A DNA stretch of 64,000 bases from Pictodentalium vernedei (lineage: Eukaryota > Mollusca > Scaphopoda > Dentaliida > Dentaliidae). The first letter of the stretch is position 1, and each line of letters begins with the position of its first letter. Below are positions 33,435 through 44,930 of this stretch, piece after piece. Under the pieces are notes generated by a model. The model was given only the letters and a program-made list of their open reading frames with translations, was not told the DNA's origin and did not search any database. The translations under genes were made by a program, and so were the position numbers. The DNA lies in contig CM062289.1 of assembly GCA_031216915.1 (NCBI GenBank), positions 17,958,520-18,022,519 of the forward strand, in the 5' to 3' direction.

Positions 33435-33875
33435 CTCATTGGGAATCCCGGGAAGCGAAGCAGTGCTTGTTTATTGTGGTAAACAAGCTCTGTTTTACTT
33501 ATAAAATAGGAACCGGTCACTAATGCCTTGGATGGAAGTCCACAAAAAATGGATGTAAACGATTGGCTGGACTCGTACTTTACATCCATATTGCGGTCAT
33601 GGTTGGGCATTGTGCAGAAAGATGTGACCTTAAACAAATAAATAGGTCAACATAATTCCTGTCTAGAAGGATGATATATTTGCCAGCATGTTGTAGTAGT
33701 GCTGGTTTACTTTTACACAAGTACTGTTTTACAAGTAAATAGAACCCGGTAACCAGTCCCTGGGGGTGGATGTCTTCTGAAGTGGACACTCTACGGGCAA
33801 ATGATTGTCAAGACTTTGTTTCATACATGTTTTGTGGTCATAATATGGCCACAGTTGACCGTAAACACTAACAAA
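33435..33875 (+). mobile_element. Two type-N repeats in tandem
   Basis: First copy from cattgggaatcccgggaag to 33640; a diverged second copy from about 33680 (agtagtgctggtttactttt) to tgaccgtaaacactaacaaa. Confidence 0.7.
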
Positions 33876-33924
33876 TTTAAGTTCATCTTTTTGTGATTCA
33901 ACCTTTTATATAACTTAACATCAG

Positions 33925-34082
33925 TAACCATATCATGTGACCCCCTCATTGGAATGGGCCCAATAAGCTCGTTCTAATGAGAGGGTCACATGATATGGTT
34001 TTGTCCACATGTGTAAAAAAAACAATTCGACAGTTCAATTTGTAAATTGTGCGAGCGGATATTCTTGATTTGTTAGGTAAAG
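33925..34082. mobile_element. Type-A1 MITE, left end missing
   Basis: Core accatatcatgtgaccccct / gagggtcacatgatatggtt; right end tgatttgttaggtaaag. Confidence 0.7.
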
Positions 34083-34110
34083 ATGGTAGGACCTTGGCTG
34101 TTGACAGAGC

Positions 34111-34355
34111 CATTAACTCCTTCCATATTGCTTCTGGATATTTCTGCTCGGGATAGGATTATGTTTCCCTTGAAATAAGTATAATTTGGGTACATTTAAT
34201 CAAATTTACCTCCAGTTAAGTGAATGGGTTTTTTCATTGAAGATTTCTTGAGTTAAATTGAGATGAATTTTCCATCAAATCTAGTCATGGCTGCTGTAAA
34301 GCAGCCATGACTAGATTTGATGAAAAATATCTTGAAAATAAGCGGGTTAAGAGTT
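34111..34355. mobile_element. Type-P MITE, TTAA-flanked
   Basis: ttaactccttccatattgct at the left, gcgggttaagagttaa at the right. Core tctagtcatggctgctgtaa / agcagccatgactagatttg. Confidence 0.82.
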
Positions 34356-34364
34356 AACTCCATT

Positions 34365-34725
34365 GGGAGCGCGGTGGCTCAGTAGGTAGAGGTGCAGGCT
34401 GCAAGCCGAGAGATCCTCGGTTCGAATCCCACCTGCGGCAACCGCGTTGTGTCCTTGGGCAAGACACTTCATCTCCATTGCCCGCGTGGGGGCACGATGA
34501 CACCGTGTACTAAGGCGTACTGCACGTCGATGGTGCGCATGTCTTCAACCAGTCTAACCCTGCCTGTGCTGCAGTGCGGAGTTACGATGTTGGGGAGCTG
34601 GCAGCTGCTCGTCATTGCTTGGTGGTTCTCTCCGGGTACTCCGACTTCCTCCACCCGTAAAACTGTCACGGTCATGATTAGCCATTGTGCATAAATATGT
34701 GACCTTAAACATAAATAAATAAATA
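34365..34725 (+). mobile_element. SINE-1, full length, exact 12-bp target duplication
   Basis: Flanks gttaactccatt at 34353-34364 and 34726-34737. A box TGGCTCAGTAGG at 34375-34386; B box GGTTCGAATCC at 34419-34429. Body with cttgggcaagacacttcatc, ctaaggcgtactgcacgtcg and tctccgggtactccgacttc; tail gtgaccttaaacataaataa. This is the reference copy for the family. Confidence 0.96.
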
Positions 34726-34737
34726 GTTAACTCCATT

Positions 34738-35370
34738 AAATAAATATGTAACAAAAAGTCATCCAGATTCAACGGAATAAAGTGAAGGTGTACCAAGTGA
34801 GTGAAAGGATAACCACTTTTGGGGTTAGAAAAGTTCGGACAGCAGCTAGACAGATAACTTTGGGTATACATAGTGCACACTCCGTATCGTTTGGGCGAAA
34901 GCCAGTTTGACAACCTTAGAAACATTCAACTATATTTTATTACGCCATTTATTCCCAACCTTCTTCAACCAAAATTACCTTGACAGTTGATCAACTTTGA
35001 TTTTAAAAGAAATGGTTTCATGACTACCAAACTCTTGGGGTTCGGAAATTTAAATTTTGAAGGGGCTGAGGTTTGATTCTTTGTGACAAATTTAGGAAAA
35101 TCTGCTTTGTCGGCAATTTTAAGCTTTTTAGTGCCAGTATTTCATTTGTATCTTATATTGAGGAGATTATAATTTCTTGTCTATGCTTATGAAATCTTGT
35201 CATTTATTTATTTTACTTTCATAACCTTTCATCTGTTGAATGCTTGACTATTTTGAACGCAATGATGGAGACTATAGTTTAAGTATTAAGGATAGTTCAT
35301 AATGCTAATAAATCTAGTCTGATAAACATGTCTTTCATTGTTTTTTTTTTCTCAGTTCTAACCGTTTAAC
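34738..35370. other. No gene seen
   Basis: No repeat match or splice-bounded frame noticed; stops in all frames. Confidence 0.4.
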
Positions 35371-35384
35371 CCCCCCCCCCCCTC

Positions 35385-35580
35385 CCCTTGTGGGAACCCC
35401 GGGAAGTGAAGCAGTGCTTGTTTACTGTGGTAAATAAGCTCTGTTTCACTGGTAAAACAGGACCCAGTCACTAATGCTTGTGGTGCGAGTCCTCTAAAAT
35501 AGGCAACATGAGGTATATAAACGATTGACTGACCTTGACTATAGCCATGTTGTGGTCATGAATAGCCATTGTGCAGAAGT
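35385..35580 (+). mobile_element. Type-N repeat abutting the minisatellite
   Basis: tgtgggaaccccgggaagtg through tatagccatgttgtggtcat and agccattgtgcagaagtat. Its AATAAA-type tail is replaced by the start of the 37-bp array. Confidence 0.8.
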
Positions 35581-35590
35581 ATTGGAACTA

Positions 35591-38500
35591 CCTCCTGGCG
35601 GAGATCGAACCATGAACCTCTCGGTTACCACTGTCGCGGAGATCGAACCATGGACCTCTCGGTTACCCACTGGCGGGGATCGAACCATGGACCTCTCGGT
35701 TACCCCTGTCGCGGAGATCGAACCATGGACCTTTCGGTTACCCCTGGCGGAGATCGAACCATGGACCACTCGGCTACCCCCTGGCGGAGATTGAACCATG
35801 GACCTCTCGGTTACCACCTGGCGGAGATCGAACCATGGACCTCTCGGTTACTCCCTTGCGGGGGTCGAACCATGGACCTCTCGGTTACCCCCTGGCAGAA
35901 ATCGAACCATGAACCTATCGGTTACCACCTGGCAGAAATCGAACCATGAACCTCTCGGTTACCACCTGGCGGAGATCGAACCATGGACCTCTCGGTTACC
36001 CCCGTCGTGGAGATCGAACTATGGACCTCTCGGTTACCCCCTGGCGGAGATCGAACCCTGGACCTCTCGGTTACCCCTGTCGCGGAGATGGAACCATGGA
36101 CCTCTCGGTTACCCCTGGCAGAGATGGAACCATGGACCTCTCGGCTACCCCCTGGCGGAGATCGAACCATGGACCTCTCGGTTACCACCTGGCGGAGATC
36201 GAACCGTGGACCTCTCGGTTACTCCCTTCGGGGGGGGGGGGGGGGCGAACCATGGACCTCTCGGTTACCCCCTGGCAGAGATCGAACCAGGAACCTCTCG
36301 GTTACCACCTGGCGGAGATCGAACCATGGACCTCTCGGTTACCCCCGTCGTGGAGATCGAACCATGGACCTCTCGGTTACCACCTGGCGGAGATCGAACC
36401 ATGGACCTCTCGGTTACCCCCGTCGCGGAGATCGAACGATGGACCTCTCAGTTACCTCCTGGCGGGGATCGAACCATGGACCTCTCGGTTACCCCCAGGC
36501 GGAGATCGAACCATGGACCCATCGGTTACCCCCGTCGCCGAGATCGAACAATGAACCTCTCGGTTACCCCCTGGCGGAGATCGAACCATATTCCTCTCGG
36601 TTACCCCCTGGCGAAGATCGAACCATGGATCTCTCGGTTACTCCCTGGCGGAGATCGAACCATGAACCTCTCGGTTAACCTCTGGCGGGGATCGAACCAT
36701 GGACCTCTAGGTTACCCCTGGCGGAGATCGAACCATGAACCTCTAGGTTACCCCCTGGCGGAGATCGAACCATGGACCTCTCGGTTACCCCCTGGCGGGG
36801 GTCGAACCATTAACCTCTCGGTTACTCCCTAGCGGAGATCGAACCATGGACCTCTCGGTTACCACCTGGCGGGAATCGAACCATGGACCTCTCGGTTACC
36901 CCCTGGGGGATATCGAACCATGGACCACTCGGTTACCCACTGACGGGGATCGAACCATGAACCTCTCGGTTACCCCCTGGCGGGGATCGAACCATGGGCC
37001 TCTCGGTTGCCCCTGGCGGGGATCGAACCATGAACTTCTCGGTTACCCCCTGGCGGAGATCGAACCATGGACCCCTCGGTTACCCCCTGACGGAGATCGA
37101 ACCATGGACCTCTCGGTTGCCCCTGGCGGGGATCGAACCATGAACTTCTCGGTTACCCCCTGGCGGAGATCGAACCATGGACCTCTCGGTTACCCCCTGA
37201 CGGAGATCGAACCATGGACCTCTCGGTTACCCCCTGGCGGGGATCGAACCATGGACCTCTCGGTTACCACCTGGCGGAGATCGAACCATGGACCTCTCGG
37301 TTACCCCCGGCGGAAATCGAACCATGGACCTCTCGGTTACCCCTGCCGCGGTGAACGAACGATGGACCTCTCAGCTACCCCCTGGCGGGGATCGAACCAT
37401 GAACCTCTCGGTTACCCCATGGCGGGGGTCGAAACATGGACCTCTCGGTTACCCCGTGGCGGAGATCGAACCATGCACCTCTCGGTTACCCCGTGGCGGG
37501 AATCGAACCATGGACCTCTCGGTTACCCCCTGGGGGGGATCGAACCATGAACCTCTTGATTACCCCATGGTGGGGGTCGAAACATGGACCTCTCGGTTAC
37601 CCCCGTCGCGGAGATCGAACGATGGACCTCTCGGTTACCCCATGGCGGGGGTCGAACCATGGACCTCTCGGTTACCCCTTGGCGGGGTCGAACCATGGAC
37701 CTTGGTTACCCCCGTCGCGGAGATCGAACGATGGACCTCTCGGTTACCCCCTGGCGGAAGTCGAACCATGGACCTCTCGGTTACCCCAGGCGGAGATCGA
37801 ACCATGAACCTCTCAGTTATCCCCCTGGCGGAGATCGAACCATGAACCTCTGGGTTACCCCCTGATAGAGATCGAACCATGAACCTCTTGGTTACCGCCT
37901 GACGGAGATCGAACCATCCATGGACTTCTCGGTTACCCCCTGGCGGAGATCGTACCATGAACCTCTCGGTTACCTCCTGGCGAAGATCGAACCATGGACC
38001 TCTCGGTTGCCACCTAGCGGAGATCAAACCATGGACCTTTCGGTTATCCCATCGCGGAGATCAAACCATCAACCTCTCGGTTACCCCCGTCGCGGATATC
38101 GAACCATGGACCTCTCGGTTACCCCCGTCGCGGAGATCGAACCATGATCCTCTCGGTTACCCCCGTCGCGGAGATCGAACCATGAACCTCTCGGTTACCC
38201 CCGTCGCGGAGATCGAACCATGAACATCTCGGTTACCTCCTGGCGGAGATCGAACCATGGACCTCTAGGTTACCCCCGCCGCGGAGATCGAACCATGAAC
38301 CTCTCGGTTACCTCCGTCGTGGAGATCGAACCATGAACCTCTCGGTTACTCCCAGGCGGAGATCGAACCATGGACCTCTCGGTTACCCCCTGGCGGAGAT
38401 CGAACCATGGACCTCTCGGTCACCCCTTGGCGGAGATCGAACCATGGACCTCTCGGTTACCCCCTGGCAGAGATCGAACGATGGACCTCTCGGTTACCAC

Positions 38501-39014
38501 CTGGCGGGGATCGAACCATGGACCTCTCGGTTACCCCCGGCGGAGATCGAACCATGACCTCTCCGTTACCCCCTGGCGGAGATCGAACCATGGACCTCTC
38601 GGTTGCCAACTGGCGGGGATCGAACCATGAACCTCTCGGTTACCCCCTGGCGGAGATCGAACGATGGACCTCACGGTTACCCCCTGGCGGAGATCGAACC
38701 ATGGACCTCTCGGTTACCCCCTGGTGGAGATCGAACCATCGACCTCTCGGTTGCCCCCTGGTGGGGATCGAACGATGGACCTCTCGGTTACCCCCTGGCG
38801 GAGATCGAACCATGGACCTCTCCGTTACCCCCTGGCGGAGATCGAACCATGGACCTCTCCGTTACCTATTGGCGGGGATCGAACCATGGACATCTCGGTT
38901 ACCCCCTGGCAGGGATCGAACCATGGACCTCTCTGTTACCCCCTGGCAGAGATCGAACCATGGACCTCTCGGTTACCCCTTGGCGGAGATCGAACCATGA
39001 ACCTCTCGGTTACC
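35591..39014. repeat. 37-bp minisatellite, about 92 copies
   Basis: Unit: tggcggagatcgaaccatgg then acctctcggttaccccc, with recurrent variants (cgtcgcggag, gaacctctcgg, ggcgggg). Because 37 is not a multiple of 3, all three plus frames read the same ~37-residue cycle (for example LAEIEPWTSRLPPGGDRT), producing open frames up to 344 codons that are an artefact of unit length. The unit equals the complement of a SINE B-box region: revcomp gives GGTTCGATCTCC or GGTTCGATCCC. The SINE head complement (actgagccaccgcactcc) follows at 39040. A G17 run interrupts one unit near 36229. Confidence 0.96.
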
Positions 39015-39060
39015 CACTGCTGTTCTATGCTGTAACTACTGAGCCACCGCACTCCAAGCC
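39015..39060 (-). mobile_element. Remnant SINE tRNA-like head beside the array
   Basis: ctgtaactactgagccaccg then cactcc is the complement of a SINE A-box head, in register with the last array unit. It shows where the 37-bp repeat was born. Confidence 0.8.
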
Positions 39061-39079
39061 TTTGTTCAATGCACAGGAT

Positions 39080-39375
39080 ATTATTTATTTATTGGGGTTT
39101 AACGACACTTTCGACAGCCATGGTCACCGCTTGTCGAACTGTTTTATGGGTGGAGGAAGCCGGAGTACCCGGAGAGAACCACCGAGCAACGGCGAGCAAC
39201 GGCGAGCAACTGTCAGCTCTCCAATATTCTAACTCCACACAAGCAGGGTTAACATTGGTTGAAGACAAGTGCACCATCGACGTGCAGTACGCCTTAGTAA
39301 ACAACGCCACCGTGCGTCCACGTGGGCGATGGGAGTGAAGTGACTTGCGCAGAAACACAACTTGGTTGCCCATCG
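39080..39375 (-). mobile_element. SINE-1 copy, minus strand, head truncated
   Basis: ttatttatttattggggttt, atgggtggaggaagccggag, gagagaaccaccgagcaacg, gtgcagtacgccttagtaaa and cgtgggcgatggg. Confidence 0.85.
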
Positions 39376-39469
39376 GATATTAACATTTATTTGTTAACTC
39401 ACCTGATTGCAAGTCAGTGGGAGCTATTGCCATCACTTTTGACATCTTCTTCACAACCATTAGGCCAAA

Positions 39470-39900
39470 TTCAAACATATATTGCGTAGACCATCTATGG
39501 AGTATATCCTTTCTATTTTGTTTAAACGAAGCAGCTGCCATATTCGGGCTCTGGTTTATGCCCCAAAAGCTTAAAAACCTTTAAAAATCTTCTTCTCATG
39601 ACCACAAGAAGGAATGCCTTGATATTTGGCATGGAACATCCTTTGGTGTAGAAGATTAAAGTTTGTTCAAGGGAAGTTGATAAGTCAATATCTGGGCTCT
39701 CTGTGGGGGAATATCCATTATGGCTCTGCCCCAAATTTCTATTTCAAGAACCAGTGGGCCAATTTCAACCAAATTTGGCATGCAGTATAAGTGGGTCCTA
39801 AGTAATTGATTGATGCCCCCACCCCCACCCCCACCCCCACCCCTGTTATTTGGTATGAAGTATCCTTATGACCGGAAGGAGGGATTGGTTAAAACAAATA
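39470..39900 (+). repeat. Short relative of the type-Q diverged repeat
   Basis: atatttggcatggaacatcc, aagtttgttcaagggaagtt, atctgggctctctgtggggg and a (ccccca)n microsatellite at 39820-39841. Confidence 0.6.
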
Positions 39901-40230
39901 CCACCGGTTCAATCCGGGTGCCCGGTAGAGGGTATTGAAAAAATGATGAGTCAGCAGTAGTTTATCCTGGAGAAAAGTTTCATTCACTGAGAACCTTGAT
40001 TGACATATTGTTCTTAAAGCAACAACACTGCAGCTAGAAAACATTCTAATCTTGTTATTTTAATCAGAAAATTTTGTGGACTTCAGTTTGTTTTGCAAAG
40101 ATTTTATTTCATGTTGAATGAACCCTTTCAATGCTGGAAACATCTGTTTCCTGTATGCATGTCTTTAATTTAACCCTCTCAAGACTGCAATGTGGGTTCC
40201 AAAGATTTTATTGATGCCATGAACAATTTT
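39901..40230. other. No gene seen
   Basis: Featureless AT-rich sequence. Confidence 0.4.
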
Positions 40231-40236
40231 TTTTTC

Positions 40237-40268
40237 GGGGGGGGGGGGGGGGGTGGGGGGTGGGGGTA
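40237..40268. repeat. G-rich tract
   Basis: T8 then C and about 18 G, followed by tggggggtgggggtag. Confidence 0.85.
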
Positions 40269-40489
40269 GAGAGAACCACGGTAGTTGAAGACAAAATAAA
40301 AAATTCACAGAACAGAGCTTGCTAGAAAGCTTTCCTAGGACCAGCAGCAATGAATGGCCAAACAAGTTGCCTTTGGTTGTGTCATAGCAAATCAAAACAT
40401 TACTGTTGATCACTTACTGATACACTCATCTCTGTTGACAACTTGAGCCAGGTGAGCGTTTTAGGCTCATTTGAGCCTCTGGTTTAATT

Positions 40490-40660
40490 ATTACCATATC
40501 ATGTGACCACCTCATTGGAACGAGCTCAACGAGCTCGTTCCAATAAGGGGGTCACATGATTTGGCTTTGTTGAAATATTTTGAAAATTATATTTTTTATC
40601 AACTGCTTAATTTGAAAACTACACTGACGGATGTGTCCGATTTACTAGAAATAGGGTTAA
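40490..40660. mobile_element. Type-A1 MITE, left end missing
   Basis: taccatatcatgtgaccacc core with gaacgagctcaacgagctcg centre and aagggggtcacatgatttgg; right end actagaaatagggtta. Confidence 0.75.
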
Positions 40661-40747
40661 ATCCACCTTCTGTGTTATTGTCCTGTACCATAAGTTATAC
40701 ATGCCATTCACCATAATGAAATCATAAATCAGGTAAATGTGCTGTTT

Positions 40748-41220
40748 TTAACCCTTTACACAATGCGTAGGATATCAAAATTTATAATTTAAATGATTGG
40801 TTTTTTTTTTTAAAAATTCAAACAAATTCATCAAAACCATATTTATTTATTTATTTATTGCTGTTTTTAAGGTCACGTACTAATGCACAATGGCTAATCA
40901 TGACCATGACAGTTTTAAGGGTGGGGGAAGCCGGAGTACCGGGAGAGAACAAACGAACAACTGTCAGCTCCCCAACATACTAACTCTGCACAAGCAGGGT
41001 TAGCATTGGTTGAAGACAGGTGCACCATCGATGTGCAGTACGCCTTAGTACACAATGCCACCGTGCCCCCACGGGGGCAGTGGAAGGGAAGTGTCTTGCC
41101 CAAGGACAAGTGAAATGATATGGATTTGATGGAGCAACACCCCTCCATCAAAGCCATATCATTTCACCTGACCCCTCATTTGAGTGAGCTTGATGAGAGG
41201 CCGATTCATTAGGTAAACGG
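40748..41220. mobile_element. Type-A1 MITE interrupted by a SINE
   Basis: Left end ttaaccctttacacaatgcg; breaks at tcaaaaccatatttatttat, where a minus-strand SINE tail begins. It resumes with ccatatcatttcacctgacc and ends cattaggtaaacggttaa. A small hairpin (aatgatatggatttgatgga / tccatcaaagccatatcatt) lies at 41114-41163. Confidence 0.65.
40845..41110 (-). mobile_element. SINE-1 copy, minus strand, head truncated
   Basis: atttatttatttattgctgt, caatggctaatcatgaccat, gtgcagtacgccttagtaca and gtgtcttgcccaaggacaa. Confidence 0.82.
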
Positions 41221-41224
41221 TTAA

Positions 41225-41388
41225 CCCTTTACCCAACGAATCGCCCGCATCCACCCGCGTAATATGCAAATTCAGCAGTTGAAAAAATATTATTTTTTAT
41301 GATATGGTTTTGTTGAAATTTTTTGAAACATTTGAAGAAATGATATTTAAAATAATAAATTTTGATATCGTTTGCGTTGGGTAAAGGG
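41225..41388. mobile_element. Type-A1 MITE with one arm deleted
   Basis: TTAA 41221-41224 and 41389-41392. Left end ccctttacccaacgaatcgc is intact, but the sequence jumps from tattattttttatgatatgg straight into the right arm. Confidence 0.82.
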
Positions 41389-41431
41389 TTAAACCCCCAT
41401 TCTCCGTTCTGTTACTGTGCCATAAGTTATA

Positions 41432-41778
41432 TGGAGAAGTAGTGGTCGAGTGGATAAGTGTGCTGTTCTCTCATGACAGAGATCCCGTGATCGATCCTCG
41501 GTCGGGGAAAGTTCTCGAGGAGACCGAACACTCTCTGTCAGCACCAATTGTGGGGTTGATGCTGTCACATCGTACCGTCCTGTTGGGTTGTGACGTAAAA
41601 TGGCTGTCCTCTGTGCGGAGAGAGACGCACTCAGTGCAGGCTAAGGATCCTTTCGTAGTATTCGAGAAGAGCGAGGCCTCGAAGTTACTTATCTCACACC
41701 CCTGTACCATTCGGCCAAGGAGAGGCGTTAATATAAGTTGCATAACTTGTTCGCCAGTCCTTGTAAAACAAGATTAAT
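41432..41778 (+). mobile_element. SINE-2 (second tRNA-headed family), 9-bp target duplication
   Basis: Flanks taagttata at 41423-41431 and 41779-41787. Head agtagtggtcgagtggataa resembles a Ser/Leu-type tRNA 5' half; B-box-like gtgatcgatcctcggtc follows. Body gaccgaacactctctgtcag and aaatggctgtcctctgtgcg; 3' part tataagttgcataacttgtt. Any open frame here is repeat-derived. Second copy at 58853. Confidence 0.9.
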
Positions 41779-41875
41779 TAAGTTATACATGCCATTAGCC
41801 ACAATGAAATGATAAATCAGGATAATGTCAAATATAAATATACGCCATCACCCCCACCTCCAATGATGGTATTTA

Positions 41876-43015
41876 TAAACAAGGGGCACCATGGGGCCTG
41901 AAGCACTCATCTGATTAAGTTGTTAAAAGAAGGATTTAATTAGCATCTATGGCTAGTTAACACTTCAGAGGAATGATTTCATGTAACTATTATAACTCTG
42001 CTGTCCATGAAAAATCTTATGTTTTTTCTGGTATTGAGATGCAACCACAGATAATGCCCAGATTTCCAGTAATGGATAGTAGGAACCCAAATAGCAACCT
42101 GAGGACTTATCTTGAACAAACTTCAACTGACTCCCTCACACCATCCATCCACCCCATCAAGAGTCTGACCAGATTTTCAAAGATTATTTCTCATTTTGGG
42201 CCAACTTAGGGCTCCAATAGGGAGCACTAATATTTAACTGAAGGACTTCATTTTAACAAACTTGAATCTGACTCCTCTTAGGATTGTGTGTATCATGTAA
42301 CAAAATATTCTGACTGGGGTTTCTGGACAAGAAGATTTTTTAAAGAATAGTCCTCATGTTGTACCAATTTAAAATTTGGGCTCCCTTATGGGGCCCAAAT
42401 ATTAACCAGGGGCTTGATTTGAACAAATTTAAATCTTTACACCTATAAGGATGTATACTGAATATCAAGATTCTGACTGGTGGTTCTGGAGAAGGAAATG
42501 TTTGAAGAAAATTTCCCATATTGCACTACAATAAATTCCAGACTCCCACAATGAGCCCAAACATCAACTCCAGAACTTGATGAACAATCTTGAATCTGAC
42601 CATATAAGGATGCTCTGAACAAAACATCAAAATATTTTGACTGGTGGATCTGGAATTTTTTTTTTAAAGATTCTACCTGTAACTGCATTAAGTTTAAAAT
42701 TGTGCTCCCATAGGGAACCCAAATAATAATCAGGGGACTTCACCCCAACCCCTCATCTCCGAGGATGATGTATACCAAAAAACCCAAAGGATGTCAAATG
42801 GATTTATACTGAATATCAAAAGAATCTTGCTGGTGGTTCTGGAGAAGAGTTTTAAAGGGTATTCCCCATATTGCAAAAAGTTAAAATTCAGTCTCCCATT
42901 GGGAGCCTAAGATAAACCCAGGGATTTGATTTGGACAAACTTGAATCTGACCTTCCTGGGGGATACCATATATTAAAATATTCTGACTGGTGGACCTGAA
43001 GAAGGTTTTTTTTTT
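41876..43015 (-). repeat. Type-Q diverged tandem repeat, minus strand, left half
   Basis: Begins with the complement of the type-Q 3' end (ggggcctgaagcactcatct) and continues with units carrying ttctgactggtggttctgga, tgaacaaacttgaatctgac and gggagcccaaatat, the reverse complements of the 11617-13545 units. Confidence 0.75.
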
Positions 43016-43178
43016 TTAAACAATATTTTATTCTCTTGTAATGGTTCGGTAAACAGGCTATAAGCCTATATAAATACCTTACCGTTACATAAAAATACTT
43101 CTTTGATTTACAAACGATGGTGCATGAACAAGTGTGAAAATTGAGTAGAGTCAATCGCTGGCATCAGCAAGGTTTGGT

Positions 43179-44256
43179 ATTGAATCTGAACGTCTTGAAC
43201 ATTACTTCAAACGTTTTACGTATGATAACTGATTCACTATCTCAGCAGGTGTATAGGTTATTTCGATGTTGTCTCTATTGAATCTGAACGTCTTGAACAT
43301 TACTTCAAACGTTTTACGTATGATAACTGATTCACTATCTCAGCAGGTGTATAGGTTATTTCGATGTTGTCTCTATTGAATCTGAACGTCTTGAACATTA
43401 CTTCAAACGTTTTACGTATGATAACTGATTCACTATCTCAGCAGGTGTATAGGTTATTTCGATGTTGTCTCTATTGAATCTGAACGTCTTGAACATTACT
43501 TCAAACGTTTTACGTATGATAACTGATTCACTATCTCAGCAGGTGTATAGGTTATTTCGATGTTGTCTCTATTGAATCTGAACGTCTTGAACATTACTTC
43601 AAACGTTTTACGTATGATAACTGATTCACTATCTCAGCAGGTGTATAGGTTATTTCGATGTTGTCTCTATTGAATCTGAACGTCTTGAACATTACTTCAA
43701 ACGTTTTACGTATGATAACTGATTCACTATCTCAGCAGGTGTATAGGTTATTTCGATGTTGTCTCTATTGAATCTGAACGTCTTGAACATTACTTCAAAC
43801 GTTTTACGTATGATAACTGATTCACTATCTCAGCAGGTGTATAGGTTATTTCGATGTTGTCTCTATTGAATCTGAACGTCTTGAACATTACTTCAAACGT
43901 TTTACGTATGATAACTGATTCACTATCTCAGCAGGTGTATAGGTTATTTCGATGTTGTCTCTATTGAATCTGAACGTCTTGAACATTACTTCAAACGTTT
44001 TACGTATGATAACTGATTCACTATCTCAGCAGGTGTATAGGTTATTTCGATGTTGTCTCTATTGAATCTGAACGTCTTGAACATTACTTCAAACGTTTTA
44101 CGTATGATAACTGATTCACTATCTCAGCAGGTGTATAGGTTATTTCGATGTTGTCTCTATTGAATCTGAACGTCTTGAACATTACTTCAAACGTTTTACG
44201 TATGATAACTGATTCACTATCTCAGCAGGTGTATAGGTTATTTCGATGTTGTCTCG
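43179..44256. repeat. 98-bp tandem array, 11 copies, apparently identical
   Basis: Unit starts attgaatctgaacgtcttga and ends ttatttcgatgttgtctct. Unit starts are exactly 98 bp apart (43179, 43277 and so on), and I see no differences between units by eye. This implies very recent amplification or active homogenisation. Confidence 0.95.
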
Positions 44257-44265
44257 ACGAAACAA

Positions 44266-44530
44266 GACAAATACAATATAATACAGCAAAACAAACAGAC
44301 CAGAGTTTGGTACATTCACACCTTGTCCAGTTTATGATGTCCGGAGTTTTACTTTTTCACGATCTCAATCTGAGCTCATGGTCACCTCTGGGTGTGACTT
44401 CTACGAGACAAATACAATATAATACAGCAAAACAAACAGACCAGAGTTTGGTACTTTCACACCTTGTCCAGTTTATGATGTCCGGAGTTTTACTTTTTCA
44501 CGATCTCAATCTGAGCTCATGGTCACCTCT
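44266..44530. repeat. Two-copy 140-bp direct duplication
   Basis: agacaaatacaatataatac followed by agcaaaacaaacagaccaga and gatctcaatctgagctcatg occurs at 44266 and 44406, with only cattcac/ctttcac as a visible difference. Confidence 0.88.
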
Positions 44531-44535
44531 GAAGG

Positions 44536-44930
44536 AGGTTTTTAAAGATTATTCCTCCTTTGCACTAAGTTAAAAACAAACTTGAATCTGACTTCCTTGA
44601 GGATGTCGTATGCCAAATACAACAAGCTTCTGACTGGTGGTTCTGTAGATCAGGATTTTTAAAGAATATTCCCCGAATCGCTCTAAGTTAAGATTCAGAC
44701 TCGCTGATGGAGCTCAAATATCAACACAGGGACTGGATTTGAACAAACATGAATCTGACTTCCCAAACGATGCTGCATACCAAATATCAAAAGATTCTGA
44801 CTGGTGGATGTGAAGAAGATATGTGAAGATTATTTCTCATATTACACAAAATTAAATGTTCTCCCACAGGGAGCCCAAATATTAACTGGGGTTCGTGATT
44901 TTAATTCCAACTGGAAACTTGAGTTTCAAA
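44536..44930 (-). repeat. Type-Q diverged repeat, minus strand, right half
   Basis: Resumes ttaaagattattcctccttt and continues with ttctgactggtggttctgta, gattctgactggtggatgtg and gggagcccaaatattaactg. Confidence 0.7.

Larger units (their letters stand above)
43018..44535. repeat. 1.5-kb insertion within type Q holding two tandem arrays
   Basis: The type-Q unit breaks after agaaggttttttttttttta and resumes at ctgaaggaggtttttaaaga. The insert contains ~160 bp of unique sequence, the 98-bp array and a 140-bp duplication. No inverted ends were found. Confidence 0.6.

Noticed and set aside
35798..36832. 344-codon open frame as a repeat protein
   Set aside because: It is the 37-bp minisatellite read through; equally long frames exist in other phases and on the other strand, and no start or splice context supports it.
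41442..41777. 111-codon frame and its minus-strand partner
   Set aside because: They coincide exactly with a SINE-2 copy; the same frames recur at 58857.
44148..44573. 141-codon frame at the end of the 98-bp array
   Set aside because: It spans the last array unit and both copies of the 140-bp duplication; the internal repeat explains its length.
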